A stretch of DNA of 64,000 nt from Liolophura sinensis (Eukaryota > Mollusca > Polyplacophora > Chitonida > Chitonidae): contig NC_088295.1 in NCBI RefSeq assembly GCF_032854445.1, forward strand, positions 91,131,805 through 91,195,804. Reading direction: 5' to 3'. Position numbers and translations under genes: made by a program. This document shows positions 48,900-60,459 of the stretch, in pieces. The notes under the pieces were generated by a model. The model did not search any database and had not been told where the DNA came from. It was given only the letters and a program-made list of their open reading frames with translations. Numbering within the stretch: the first letter of the stretch is position 1; every line of letters starts with the position of its first letter.

Positions 48900-50160
48900 C
48901 AACAGCTTATAGGTCCATCTACAGGAGAAATTTAATGCTCTCACTCGTAGATATATTCGCCAATAACTCTCGGCTGACAATCTTCCCACCTCTACTGGCC
49001 TGTACGTTTACTGTTATAGCATGGCTATAATACCGTAGACCCCATTGTATCGAGACCTGGTAATTTAGCCCTGCTTAGTGAGGTATCGAGCTTAAAAATG
49101 GGGAATGTTTTAAGCGAGAGCAGAAAATCTTACCAACAAACAATTTACGTATAGCCCCAGTCAGACCAGCTAGAGGTGAATTCGAAGACCCGATCTCATT
49201 GGCCATGGGTAATAGCACTTCTAAAGAGTCATTGGCATCCTCACCCCCCCCCCCCCCACCCGACCATCGAGGGCCAGTTCAATAACTGTGGATGACGATA
49301 TTATGACTGAATTATTTTTTGTGGGCTTTTGCAGAAAGCATGTCGTTGAATGACAAGGGCATTACCAAAAAATATCCAAATATTTAAAGTTTGACAGAAG
49401 AACTAAGGTATTTTTCCAGCATGCATCCATGGTATTTGCGATAGGTAAGATTGTTAGTCTGACAGATCGATGATACCGTAACTTAGATGTAGTCTAACTG
49501 TTGAAAGATTTGCTTTCTCTGCCTCACACCGGGATTTGAATTCGGATCTCCTAAAGAAATCCAGCACTTTTCCAACTGAACTGAATGGAAATTCCGAAAA
49601 TCGTAGATACGGTCAAATTAACAGCATAGAATAGAGATCATGTACTCGTTTGTAACAAATACAGACAAAGTCTCCAAATATTGCTGGAATCCATGGATTA
49701 TTTTAAAAAGGTCAGTTTTTACAATAAAAAACGCCTTCTTTGTACCTTATCAAATGCAATGTATTAACTGAGGGAACTTCCGTGTTTCATTACTCTATAG
49801 AAAGTCGCAATGAAAATTTTATTCATGCTCTTATATTTACCCATACACACAAGCCAAACTGTGACAGTGTGTCTTCAAAAACCAATTGAGCGCACGCGCA
49901 TGCATTAAAGCTGAGTGCTATCATACGATGACGTTCTCTTTAAGCTTTACTCTGTATATCTCTTGGAACAATGTAAACCTGATAAATATTGTCATAAAAC
50001 TGGGACGTAGCAATCATCGTTGACCAAAGCTTGAAAGCTGACACTGAGCTCGTTCTGCCCTATCCCCAAACGCCGCCGACGTCGTAACAGCTGCAGATAT
50101 TCTGCCTACTGTTACCCACCACTGACAGTTTTAAACATTTGTCCAAACCTTACATCTGGG
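48900..50160. other. Intergenic sequence, mostly unrecognised
   Basis: Contains a poly-C run near 49246 and the SINE head described at 49524. I looked for a gene C exon 2 here and found no convincing 24-nt candidate. Confidence 0.45.
49524..49588 (-). mobile_element. tRNA-like SINE head, reverse orientation
   Basis: On the minus strand TTCAGTTGGAAAAGTGCTGG and CCGAATTCAAATCCCGGTG resemble A-box and B-box arms of a tRNA. The D arm and acceptor stem are too degraded for a functional tRNA. Confidence 0.45.
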
Positions 50161-50164
50161 GCCC

Positions 50165-50325
50165 TGTTCGTGGGAAGGTCTGACAGCAGCCTGCAGATGG
50201 TCGTAGGTTTCCCCCGTACTCTGCCCGGTCTCCTCCCATGCACCACAATGCTGACAGTCGTCGTATAATTGAAATATTCAAGAGCACGGCGTAAAACACC
50301 AATCAAATAAATAAATATATCAATA
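50165..50325 (+). mobile_element. SINE family 1, 5'-truncated
   Basis: Starts inside the body at GTGGGAAGGTCTGACAGC and ends in ACACCAATCAAATAAATAAA. Located 260 bp upstream of the first gene C exon found. Confidence 0.8.
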
Positions 50326-50588
50326 AATAAATAAAGACGTCTGGTATTCTGAAGTTGCTGGGTTAACTCTTTATGTTTTCGAGTGTACATGTATGGTGGC
50401 ACGTGGTTTCCGCTAGATCTGCCACCTGTTATATATCTGATGTCATTTAGGTAGTAGTTTAAAGTAATGCCAGACTCTGAGACCTCTGCTTCAAAACTCA
50501 GAATGGTCTCTGTCTATATTCAGCACTAGAATCATAGCTATATAATAACGATAATAATGGTGTATATTTACATTTACATACAGTTTAG

Positions 50589-53383
50589 GACCCCAGCCTG
50601 TGGCCTTTCACTTATCCACTCTGTGTGGGTACGAGCCAATCTCCTCTAGCGTATCTTTGGAAGATCCTCCCCAGGTTAACATCGCATACGCTAACTTCAA
50701 CACAATGACAAGTCTGCCACTTAAGGTCTTGAATGCCGGCGAACAAGGTATGTGTGGTTATTACACAAGCAATGCAATGTAACTTTTCATTTTGAATTCT
50801 TACCTCAGCAAAGCTCAGTGGATTTGATGACTCCTTAAAGATCCAAGATGGCGGATTACCAACCATTTACATCCTTGAACAGCTCCATTTCCACGTGGGC
50901 TCCGTAGGTGACATAGGCTCGGAACACAGCAAAGACGGCGAATTTTACCCTGCTGAAGTAATGCTTTGCGAAGACTTACAAACATAGTGGCTTAAAACTG
51001 TTTAAAAAGGCTACAAAATATGGGTTGACATGTTTTTAGAAAACTTGAAACTACTTCAAATTCCAGCTTTAGGAAAACTTACAAGAGCATTATTGACCTT
51101 ATACTTATTAGAAAATTACGTACATTTGAGGGCAAGCATTGTTGTAGAATTTAGAGCCATACGTTTTGCCAGACGATATTACGAAACAATACAAACCTAC
51201 AAACGGAATAGGAAGTCACAAAGTTCAACAATTGATGGTCGATGTGTTTCCTCGATTTCTCCACTCCTCTGGCAGTTGTATAGATGCTGATCTGGTATTG
51301 GCCTATATGTAGTTTTACTACTTAATAACATTTTGTGCACAAATAAAGCAACATTGCAGAAATACTCTTTCATTAAATAGTTATTGTTCGATGTATTTAG
51401 GTCTGTATTAATTAAGTTGACTCAAACTTGAATAATATTGGTTTATCTTTATACGATTTCAGATACACTTCGTTTTCTATTCGTCGTTGTAAACTGATTT
51501 CAAAACGGCTCAAGACCATCCCGAAGGTCTTGCTGTTCTTGGGGCTTTGTTTGAGGTGAGTGAATCACCAACAATCTCGGCCAAACTACAGGTTTCTTTA
51601 ACTATATGCTGATGCTTCAGACAGGTGAACAGCATCACTCATCAGCATACATTTAGGATTTCCAAGCGTCCTGGCATTAACGTGTTGAAGTAGTTTTGTG
51701 AAGTGAATATGCCACACAAAAATTGTCTGTGTGCGTAACTGTACAGGAATTTGTTCATTTGTAAGCTGAAATCAGAGGCACAGTTGACAATAATTCCATT
51801 TGGTCTGGAAAACATCGTCTGTTTGTTGTCTTATGTACTGTATTAATAGATCAATGATGACGATAACGAAGCCTTCCAGCCCATTATAAACAAACTGTGT
51901 GACATTCCATACCCACGTAAGTGTTTTTTTTGTTTGTTTGTTTTTTTTACTTATGCGACGTTTGGAAATTTCTATTTTTTGTTTATTACACAACTTGTGT
52001 TATCAACTGATAAATGGAAGATAGAGCTATTGTCAAACCAAAACAAAGCTGCCAAATACTGAACCTACAGACATCATACTTGGTGCATCAATAATACATG
52101 ATTCCCGATTTTGACAACAGGGGGCGAGTCTGTGAATAGCAGTCAGAATAGCAGTCTGGCCCATATCTCCATTAATACTGCACCTACAGGGATCATATTT
52201 GGTAACATTTTTGTTTATATAAATTGATGAAGTAGGGGTTTGTCCCTTTTGAACTGGTTGAAAACCTGAAGCCAATAAACAAGGTTGTTAAAAAGTTCGT
52301 TTAACAATTTAGTGTAATTTTAAATGGCATCGTACGTTAAAACGTTTGACACCGTTTTTTGGGCCTGGAAAAGAGGTGTTTGTGTATGAAGCAGAAGACC
52401 TCTACGTTTATTGATCAAGATGATAACTCCAGTTAAGAGGTAAATTAATACTCGTGTAAGCAATTCAGAGCGATTTCACATTACATACTGATAAAGGCGT
52501 TGGAACCATTTAAAGCTCAGTAAATGGTTGGATTAAAACTCAGTTTGACGTCATTTAACGTCGGGGCAAAGGCCATTGATAGCGTTTTGCACGGCTTTTA
52601 AAGTGGACTGTAATCACCAAATAAAATCTATGTGTATCTGTAATATTATTTTCATAAGAAAATATTGTTTTTTTGTAGGAAATAAATGATTTGTAGGGTA
52701 TGTGAAGTCATGTTTGTGTATGAAGTCTGAGATCTGTATGTCCATTGTTTAAGGCGCCAATGCCGGTTTACAGATCAGTTAACAGCTGGGCTACTAGTAA
52801 CTGCTGATTTTGACACCGCCTGGTGTTGGATGTCAAGATTCTTGGCGCAAGTTTTTAACGTTGGGAAATAATGTATACCTGCACATAAAGGCAAATTTGG
52901 TAGCGAGTATGACTGATTTTACAGACAGCTGAATATAGGCGGTTATAGAAATAGATTACAGTATCAGTTATCATGTTCCAGATGACACAGCTGTAGTTGA
53001 TCCCCTGACAGTCAGGGAACTGCTCCCGGAGGTTCTGGCCTGATCAGGGCCTGGCGTGATGACAGGGAATAGTGTCATGTCTATATTTTTCTGAGACAGC
53101 AACACATGGTTGCAATCCACGTGGTTTTCACCACCGAGGATGGCGTTGGGAAATGATTTGATTCTCATTAAGTATTGTACATGTAATTATCAGCTTGTAA
53201 AATTCGTTAAGGCACCAGTTCCCAACCTTTCATGGTATTTCTCACCATAATACGCATGTCTTCAGACCAAACTCAGTGCTTGTCATCTCGTGTTGTCTCA
53301 TTTTAGCTGAACACTTTTCGCCCTTAGTCGACAACTTCCGGCCCACCCAGCCTTTGAATGGCCGCGTGATATATGAAAACTGA
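50589..53383 (+). pseudogene. Gene C: decayed nacrein-like carbonic anhydrase
   Basis: Exons homologous to A/B exons 3-8 are at 50589-50747, 50809-50957, 51463-51555, 51850-51916, 52982-53043 and 53307-53383, with usable splice sites except the last donor. Exon 4 keeps LEQLHFHVG and GSEHSKDG; exon 5 keeps the third zinc His (IHFVFY). Lesions: TAA at 51490-51492 in exon 5; exon 7 ends in TGA (53041) just after RELLPE, so the YRYRGS and TTPPC motifs are absent; exon 8 loses about ten codons and changes frame between TFR and LVDNFRP; the frame then stops after GRVIYEN, so there is no NG tail. QSPVDI is also lost in exon 3. No exon 1-2 is assured. It cannot encode a complete enzyme. Confidence 0.85.
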
Positions 53384-53682
53384 ACAATACACGAAAGATG
53401 ATGATTTTGTGATGCGACACAATCCTGGGATGTTCCTCACTGCTTGATAGAGGAAACTATCCTGGGAAGTTCATGACTACGACATGGAGGAAAATAGAAC
53501 TTCCCTGAAAATTTCCCGCCTCAGGTAATGACCACGTCCTATCTGACAACTCCATTTTTTGCACAATTATTTACTTGTCATATCACAAAATTCAAAAATA
53601 AAACACTTGACCTCAGTCCAAAAATGACTTCAGTGTTCTGCTTTACCTATTATTACGATCCTTTTAGAACGTCTTTGATTTG

Positions 53683-53960
53683 AGTGTGTGCTTGGGGTTT
53701 AACGTCCTACTTTTTGATCTAATATAAAGAGTACAGCATAACGGGTTCAACCAAATTAGTGATAGCGTCATGGAAGTTGGCTTATGATCATACGTAACCT
53801 GTGAAATACGACCTCTTGTTAGTTTACCTAAGTTAGGGTTTCATTCTAGCCGCTGATCTAAATGCCTAAACAGTAGCAATTTAAACGCCGACACCCCCTC
53901 CCCCCGACCCCTGGGCCGTCGTATAAGTGAAATATTCTTACGTAAAACACCAGTCAACTG
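53683..53960. mobile_element. SINE scraps
   Basis: TGCTTGGGGTTTAACGTCCT at about 53690 is the reversed 3' end of family 2. CCGTCGTATAAGTGAAATAT at about 53915 is the forward 3' end of family 1. The stretch between shows nothing else. Confidence 0.5.
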
Positions 53961-53999
53961 AAAAAAGTATAGTCTCCAGTCTCCGAGTGTCACACCTGT

Positions 54000-54990
54000 C
54001 TTCTCTAGTCTAGCATGTCATCTCCATTCTCAGTGTCTCACGGCTATCCCCTCTAGTCTAGCCTGTCCATTCCAGTCTCCGGGTGCCAGAGCTGCCTCCT
54101 AGAGTCTAGCCTGTCATCTACACTAAGTGTGCGCCACAGTTACATGTATTTGATCTAGTCTTGCCTGTGATCTCCAGTCCCCGTGTGACACAGCTGTCTT
54201 CCCTAGTCCAGCCTGTGACCTCCACTCCCCGTGTGCCACAGCTGTCTTCTCTAGTCCAGCCTGTGATCTCCAGTCCCCGTGTGCCCCAGCTGTTTTCTCT
54301 AGTCCAGCTTGTGATCTCCAGTCTCCGTGTGCCACAGCTGTCTTCTCTAGTCTAGCATGTGATCTCATGTCCCCGTGTGTCACAGCTGTCTTCTCTAGCC
54401 TAGCCTGTCGTTTCCAGTCTCCGGGTGCCACAGCTATCACCTATAGTCCAGCATGTCATCTACAGTCTGTGAATCACAGCAGTTCTCTCCAGTATAATCT
54501 GTCATCTTCAGTCCCCGTGTGCCACAGCTGTCTTCTCTAGCCTAGCCTGTCGTTTCCAGTCTCCCTGTGCCATAGCTGTCTTCTCAAGCCTAGCCTGTAA
54601 TCTCCAGTTCTCGTGTGCCACAGCTGTCATCTCTAGCCTAGCCTGTGATCTCCAGTCTCCGTGTGCCATAGCTGTCTTCTCTAGCCTAGCCTGTGATCTC
54701 CAGTCTCCGTGCACCACAGCTGTCTTCTCTAGGCTAGCCTGTAATCTCCAGCCTCCCTGTGCCACAGCAATCACCTCTAGTCTAGCCTGTCATGTACAGC
54801 CTCCGTGTGTCACGGCTATCTTCTCTAATCTAGTCTGTCACCTCCAGTCTCCGAGTGTCACTGCTACCTTTTCTAGTCCAGCATGTCATCTACAGTCTCT
54901 GTGAATCACAGCAGTCCTCTCCAGTATAACCTGTCACCTCCAGCCTCAGTGTGTCATAACTGTCTTCTCCAGTCTAGCCTGTCACCTCTA
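54000..54990. repeat. 48-bp minisatellite, about 20 copies
   Basis: Units contain CTGTGATCTCCAGTCTCCGT and GCCACAGCTGTCTTCTCTAG. Minus-strand Gly-Asp-Trp-Arg ORFs (105 and 88 codons) follow the unit and are not genes. Confidence 0.92.
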
Positions 54991-55704
54991 ATCTCCATAT
55001 GCCACAGAACCCTTCGCCACCCGAGCCTGTTAATATCAGTGCACGTACCATAGTCTGACATCTTCCCGGGCCGCTGGCACAAGGCATCGTAAGACGGAGT
55101 TGATTATGGATAGCTGAGATCTCGATCGTAGCCTTATTTGCAATCGACATCCTTTTGCGCGAAGGGACTATAAGGTAGTTGTAACTTACAATCAAAAATT
55201 ACAATCGGGTCGACCCTGTTGTAAATATTTACAATCGCCCCTAAATTAACGCTAAGCACAAATACTTGCCTTAGGTAAACTGTTAGTTAGTACTAATGTG
55301 ATGCGCAATGTACACGCCATTGTCTCAGAAAGATGTTACGAACATTTTTCCACAAGTTCTTGTTAGCGTCTGAATCATTATGATGTGAAACTCTTTTGAA
55401 AACGAAGGCAAGGAAAGCTGTCGACCAGTACACTGTCCATTTTATATGGCCACAGACCCCCATTAGTTTTCCATAAGCGACAATGTTAACGTTTAGCCCT
55501 GTAGCTCAGTCCCAAACATTCCGTGGCCAATAAGCTTTGGTGCACACCTGGCCCAGCCTATGAGAAAGAAGACATAAAAATCTTGACATAGGTTGACATA
55601 GGTCAAAATCTGGACCTTTCTATGCCGGCAGCTGGGAGGGGTGCTTAGCAAGACCAAGGGCGTCACTCGCAGCCTCATCAGTACCTCACACCTTGTATCG
55701 TCTC
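54991..55704. other. Intergenic sequence without recognised features
   Basis: No gene or repeat recognised. Confidence 0.5.
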
Positions 55705-55959
55705 GGGGCCTCCGTGGCTCAGTCGGTTAGCGCGTAGCACAGCGTAATGACCCAGGAGTCTCTCACCAATGCGGTCGCTGTGAGTTCAAGTCCAGCTCAT
55801 GCTGGCTTCCTCTCCGGCCGTACGTGGGAAGGTCTGCCAGCAGCCTGCAGATGGTCGTGGGTTTCCTCCGGGCTCTGCTCGATTTCCTCCCACCATAATG
55901 CTGGCTGCCGTCGTATAAGTGAAATATTCTTGAGTAAAACACCAATCAAATAAATAAAT
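55705..55959 (+). mobile_element. SINE family 1, best-preserved copy
   Basis: The A box TGGCTCAGTCGGTTAGCGCG (55715-55734) and B box GAGTTCAAGTCCAG (55782-55795) are intact. The body includes GGGAAGGTCTGCCAGCAGCC and the 3' end is ACACCAATCAAATAAATAAA. This 255-bp copy is the best reference for the family. Confidence 0.93.
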
Positions 55960-57860
55960 TGTATCCTCTCGCCCAGAATTTCAAATTTCCATCAATAAAC
56001 CTCATACATCCTAAAAGTTTAGACAATTTCCAGCATTTTAATATCAAGCATGCACCTGTACACTAAAAATGCCCCCCTGAGAGCAAAAAAAAAAAAAGAC
56101 TTTATACCCTAAAGTACACAGAATTACTCCCGAAAACGGAAGTTGTAATGGGGATCTTGTAATGGGCCACTTTTATGTCCGAGCCAAAATTGGCCTCCGA
56201 TTGCCATTGTAATTTCAAAAACTTACAATCGCCTTATAATTTCTTTGTGGAAGGGGAGCGACATATTTTTACAATCAATTGTAAACTCATTTTTAGGGCC
56301 TACAATTGGCTGTAGCTACTACATACATATATAAATATATATACAAGTAGGCCGTGTGTGGACCTCCCTTATCTCGACATACAAAAATATAGCAGGCATT
56401 TTGAACGTGGTCATTGTCAGAGTTGTCCCCATCTTTCCGAGCCTAGGCATGTTTTGATTTTATTTACAGAGACCATGCCTTTTCTACAGAAGTAAAAACG
56501 GATTTTGTAGCCTAACTCAAATATTTCCTGTAGCCAAATAATTCTTCTCTCCTGTTAATGCCGATTGCAAAATCACTTATTGAAAGACATGTATAATTAG
56601 TTTTATATAACAATGAGCGCTGTGGCTTCAAATCCTCATTAAACTCTGCCCGGTTTCATCCCACCATTATGGTGACCGCCGTCGTATTATTGAAATATTC
56701 TTGAGTGCGCAAATAAATCATTTAATTGCAATGATGACTTTATGTTTTATTAATTGGCGTTAACTGTGCAAAGTCTTTTAAGAAAACTTAAGACAGACAA
56801 GTCTACCCCGATAGACAAATCGCCAGGAGGGCAGGATAATGGTCTTTGATTCGAACAAGCCATCTACAGCCGGGTAAAGGTAGCGGGCTGCGGTATTGGT
56901 GCGAATAGATTTGTCCTTTTGTATTTGGACGGTTTAGGATTGTTCCCATTTGGAACATGAAGGCCTAACTCACCTCAATCAATAACACGTGTTTAAGTGT
57001 GCATGGGACAACACCTCATTTAATTAACACTGTGTTTATATTTGCTCGGAACAAAACAATTCTGTGTTAACGGAGATTATTGTGGTATCGTGAACAGAAA
57101 ACTGCCACTTAGCAAAAGGAGCAACATTTTCAATTATTCTTCTCACAAAATTCTGATCAGTAAAAGAGAAAATAGCAAATATGCTGAAGACAATATCATC
57201 CAGATATTACAGCTGAAAGATAAACTATGTGAAAGAAACACGAGGAGAATAATTTATGGATCAATAAAAATACTTGTGCTGCGAATTAGTTTCTATTTTT
57301 AGTAAAAGTCAACGCTTAATTACATATGTCAGCTGTTTTGATGGCAAAGAGATAAATCCTTAATCTGGCCAATCAACGTGTCTCCCCATATTCCTGATTG
57401 AATATAAAAAAAACACATGCAGTGAAAATGATTTCTAAAATGAATTTTTTTCTTTATGAACAAAGTAATCTTTGTTATAGTCACGACGATATATCCACGT
57501 AATAAGAATTGTCGTGCATACAACAAGAATAACGAGTATATGGTTATTTATAGAAATATTATGAGATCAGATCTGAGTTGATGCTTCTGGAAATCAATTA
57601 ATCTCACTTATTAAATGTCCAAAAGAAAGAAGAACAAGTGAAGTGAAAACAATACGCAGTTTGTGTGAAGAGACAATATCCTCTTTACAGCCATGATTTT
57701 TCTCCCAAATATATTGCTGAGACACTGTATAAAACAGAGAGAGGGCGGTAAGTACTCAGTAAATCTTTTCTTTCCCACGTTTCTATATATGAGTAACTTT
57801 TGATAGATTCGAGAAAGAGACGAGAGATAATAGCAATAAGATTCAATATATCTAAATATG
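55960..57860. other. Intergenic sequence, SINE fragment at 56640-56720
   Basis: The fragment carries the 3' third of SINE family 1 (CTGCCCGGTTTCATCCCACC to GAAATATTCTTGAG). The remainder is AT-rich and unrecognised, including the 86-codon ORF at 57042. Confidence 0.55.
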
Positions 57861-58158
57861 GTGCCACATTTTCAGTTATCATATTTGTGACATACAAAAC
57901 ATTCAAGGCAGTCAACGGATGTTCATTTCACGCTGTCAGGTTTATCCTCTGGTGTATATATGAGGATTTGCAACTGGGTATAATTATTCCTCTCTGTAAA
58001 CTGTTTGATCAAAACAAAACCCAGCCGGTGCATTTCCAACTATCCTCAAAGAGGCGAGCGTCATTCCCGTGGGTAAATCGGGTGTTTAACTTAATTTATC
58101 TAATTATAGACCATTATCATTGATTTCTATCATAGGGGGAAACTTGGAGCTAATATAA
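57860..58158 (+). pseudogene. Non-LTR retrotransposon reverse-transcriptase relic
   Basis: One frame reads GIIIPLCKLFDQN (ending about 58017). A second frame from 58033 reads FPTILKEASVIPVGKSGV, stop, LNLSNYRPLSLISIIGGNLE. These match the N-terminal RT region of LINE-type elements, where PLxxLFNxS, xxxLKxAxVIPxxKSGD and SNYRPISLIS occur in this order. A frameshift and a stop show decay. No endonuclease or YxDD segment was found nearby. Confidence 0.65.
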
Positions 58159-60240
58159 TTCCACGTTCGTATGTTAATATATCAGGTCATTGATAAATCT
58201 GTGAAATGACCACATGAATTTATGCTAAACCGTTGCTGTATTACTAACTAGACATGCTTTAACGATACTCTCTCTTGATACATCAGTTACAAAGGTATGT
58301 TTGATACATGCTATATATGGTGACTTAAGGTAAAAGTTTAACTCTGTCACTCACGTGCTCATTGAAATTAATGAAATATCATGGTGAACGTACATGTATA
58401 ACTTTAATGCCTCTTGCAAATATTGAAATTTTTTTATTCATAAAAACATGACTGCGTGAACCAATATGATACCTCGGAATAATTTACAATACTCTATCAA
58501 ATATACACAAATACTTTTTTCGTTCACGTATAATCATATTTTTATTATGATAGGAATTCCCCATTGAAAGGGTCTTAACCAGGCATACTGTTGACCTTAC
58601 TTTTGTCTACTGGTAAAAACGAAAAGTTTGAATCGCAACACTCCAATTTTTGTTCGGCATCCTGTATTATAGTGACTGAACATTAGTTTCAAGTAAAACT
58701 TTCCTGTTTTTGTTTTTTTCTGGAGGAAAAAAATTACACGTCTCTATTGCACCATCCCATCCAGTTACATCCTTTAGAGCACGCACCATGCTAGAATTCA
58801 TAGATTGGCCTTATTGGAATGAACATTACTCTTATTGAAATAATTATCAATATACTTTACCACAGTAGACTCACTGAGTCATTGTTTTAATAAGGGTAGA
58901 TCATTTCAATACGAGTTGCAACCGGCGTAACGGGTCCAGTGTTACACGTGGCCTCCCTCTTTGTGTAGCCAAGCTTCGTTATTAACTGTAGTTCAAGCTG
59001 CGTGCTATGTCCACAGATGAAGAGAAGGGACACAAGATGCAATGTATCAAAGATCCTCTTACTGTGAGGATTATTCCAAAGTAGAACGCTATAGTGAACT
59101 GTGGAGCAATCTCACAATATTGCTGTGGGCATAATTATCTACATAATATTGCTGTGGGCATCATTATCTACATAGCCTGATTTTGACACCACAATCTACC
59201 CATACTCTGTCAGACTAACAAGTTGCTGACAACTCTCTTAGCACCCTATCTTGATCAGTCTTGACGGCGCTAAATATACATATAATGTAGTACTGTATTT
59301 AAAATATAATTCTGAATCATCGTTTAAATCTCTTCAAACTGACTCTTTATCATTTTAATGTTACACTGTCGATAAGGTAGTAAAATCTATCAAAATGCTT
59401 GACTGTTTAAAAAGATTTTGTAAATATTTAAAGAACGTTGCTACGATGAAAACTGTTGACTTCGCAAACTTGTTCCCTGACCGAGTTGTACACAACTCCA
59501 GTCAAGTCGTGCCTAACTTTGAAATGATCAAATATTATCTGATATCATAGGCTGATGATATGTATTCTTGTATATATCTGTTTTCTTTGCTCAATATTAT
59601 TGATGTAAAGTGTTATATGCTTTTTCAGAAATAGGAGAAATCTCAGAAATCAGCTAAGTCACAAAGTGTTACCGGTGACAGTCAGCAGGTAGATCGTCAC
59701 CAGGAAAACAAGAATCCAGGGTATCCTGCATTGTTTCTTTTTTAAAATATATATGAGTCCCACATACAGAGCTAGAAAATTAACTATGGGTACAAATAAA
59801 CAATACTGTGTACATCATCTGAATGCCAACTACAAAACATGTAAGTTCCTATAAAAACAGGGACAAAAAATGATTTGGGACACAAATTGAAGATGCTGTT
59901 CATATGTTAAAAGTATGTGGGCCTATTACAAAATCTGAAGAAGTATTAAAAAGATTTGCACAATAACTTAAAGATATTGTCCACATCTTGAAAGTGTCTA
60001 CTACAAAATCTGTTAGTTTTAGATGTGTCCATTGTTTATAGTGTAGGAGGGCTTGGCTACACAAAAATGCACCCCCACAATTTGTGTTTATACGTGATAA
60101 TGTATTCAAATTTCTCAATGGTGTGAGCAATCACTAAGACACTTGTTTTTCGTGGTCTGTCATCTGTCCAAAATATTAAAATCAATGAATAAATTTTCTC
60201 AAACAAAAACCATATTCCATACAGAAGCGTGTAGTAAATT
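58159..60240. other. AT-rich intergenic sequence without recognised genes
   Basis: A 42-bp direct repeat around TTGCTGTGGGCAT and AATTATCTACATA lies at 59115-59175. A short reiterated phrase CGACTTGACTGATCG begins at 60247 and runs to about 60365. Confidence 0.5.
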
Positions 60241-60379
60241 ATCACCGGGTACGACTTGATTGGTCGGTGCGACTTGACTGATCGGTGCGACTTGACTGAT
60301 CGAATTTGAGTACGACTTGACTGATCACTTTGACTTGACTGTTCGAATTTTGGTACGACTTAACTGAATCTGTCTCCGA

Positions 60380-60450
60380 GCGAACGTGGGAAGGTCTGGC
60401 AGCAACCTGTGAATGGTCGTGGGTTTCCCGCGAGCACTGCTCGGAATGCG
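60380..60450 (+). mobile_element. SINE family 1 fragment
   Basis: Only the central body remains: CGTGGGAAGGTCTGGCAGCA to GGTCGTGGGTTTCCCG. Confidence 0.65.
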
Positions 60451-60459
60451 ACACCATTC

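Noticed and set aside
48144-48935. 263-codon SLINVQPC repeat protein
   Set aside because: 27-bp minisatellite artefact; adjacent frames show similar repeats and there is no gene context.
51463-51555. Readthrough or selenocysteine at the gene C exon 5 stop
   Set aside because: The codon is TAA, and other lesions in exons 7 and 8 make a functional product unlikely.
54123-54774. Minus-strand Gly-Asp-Trp-Arg repeat ORFs
   Set aside because: They follow the 48-bp minisatellite unit exactly and lack any domain or start context.
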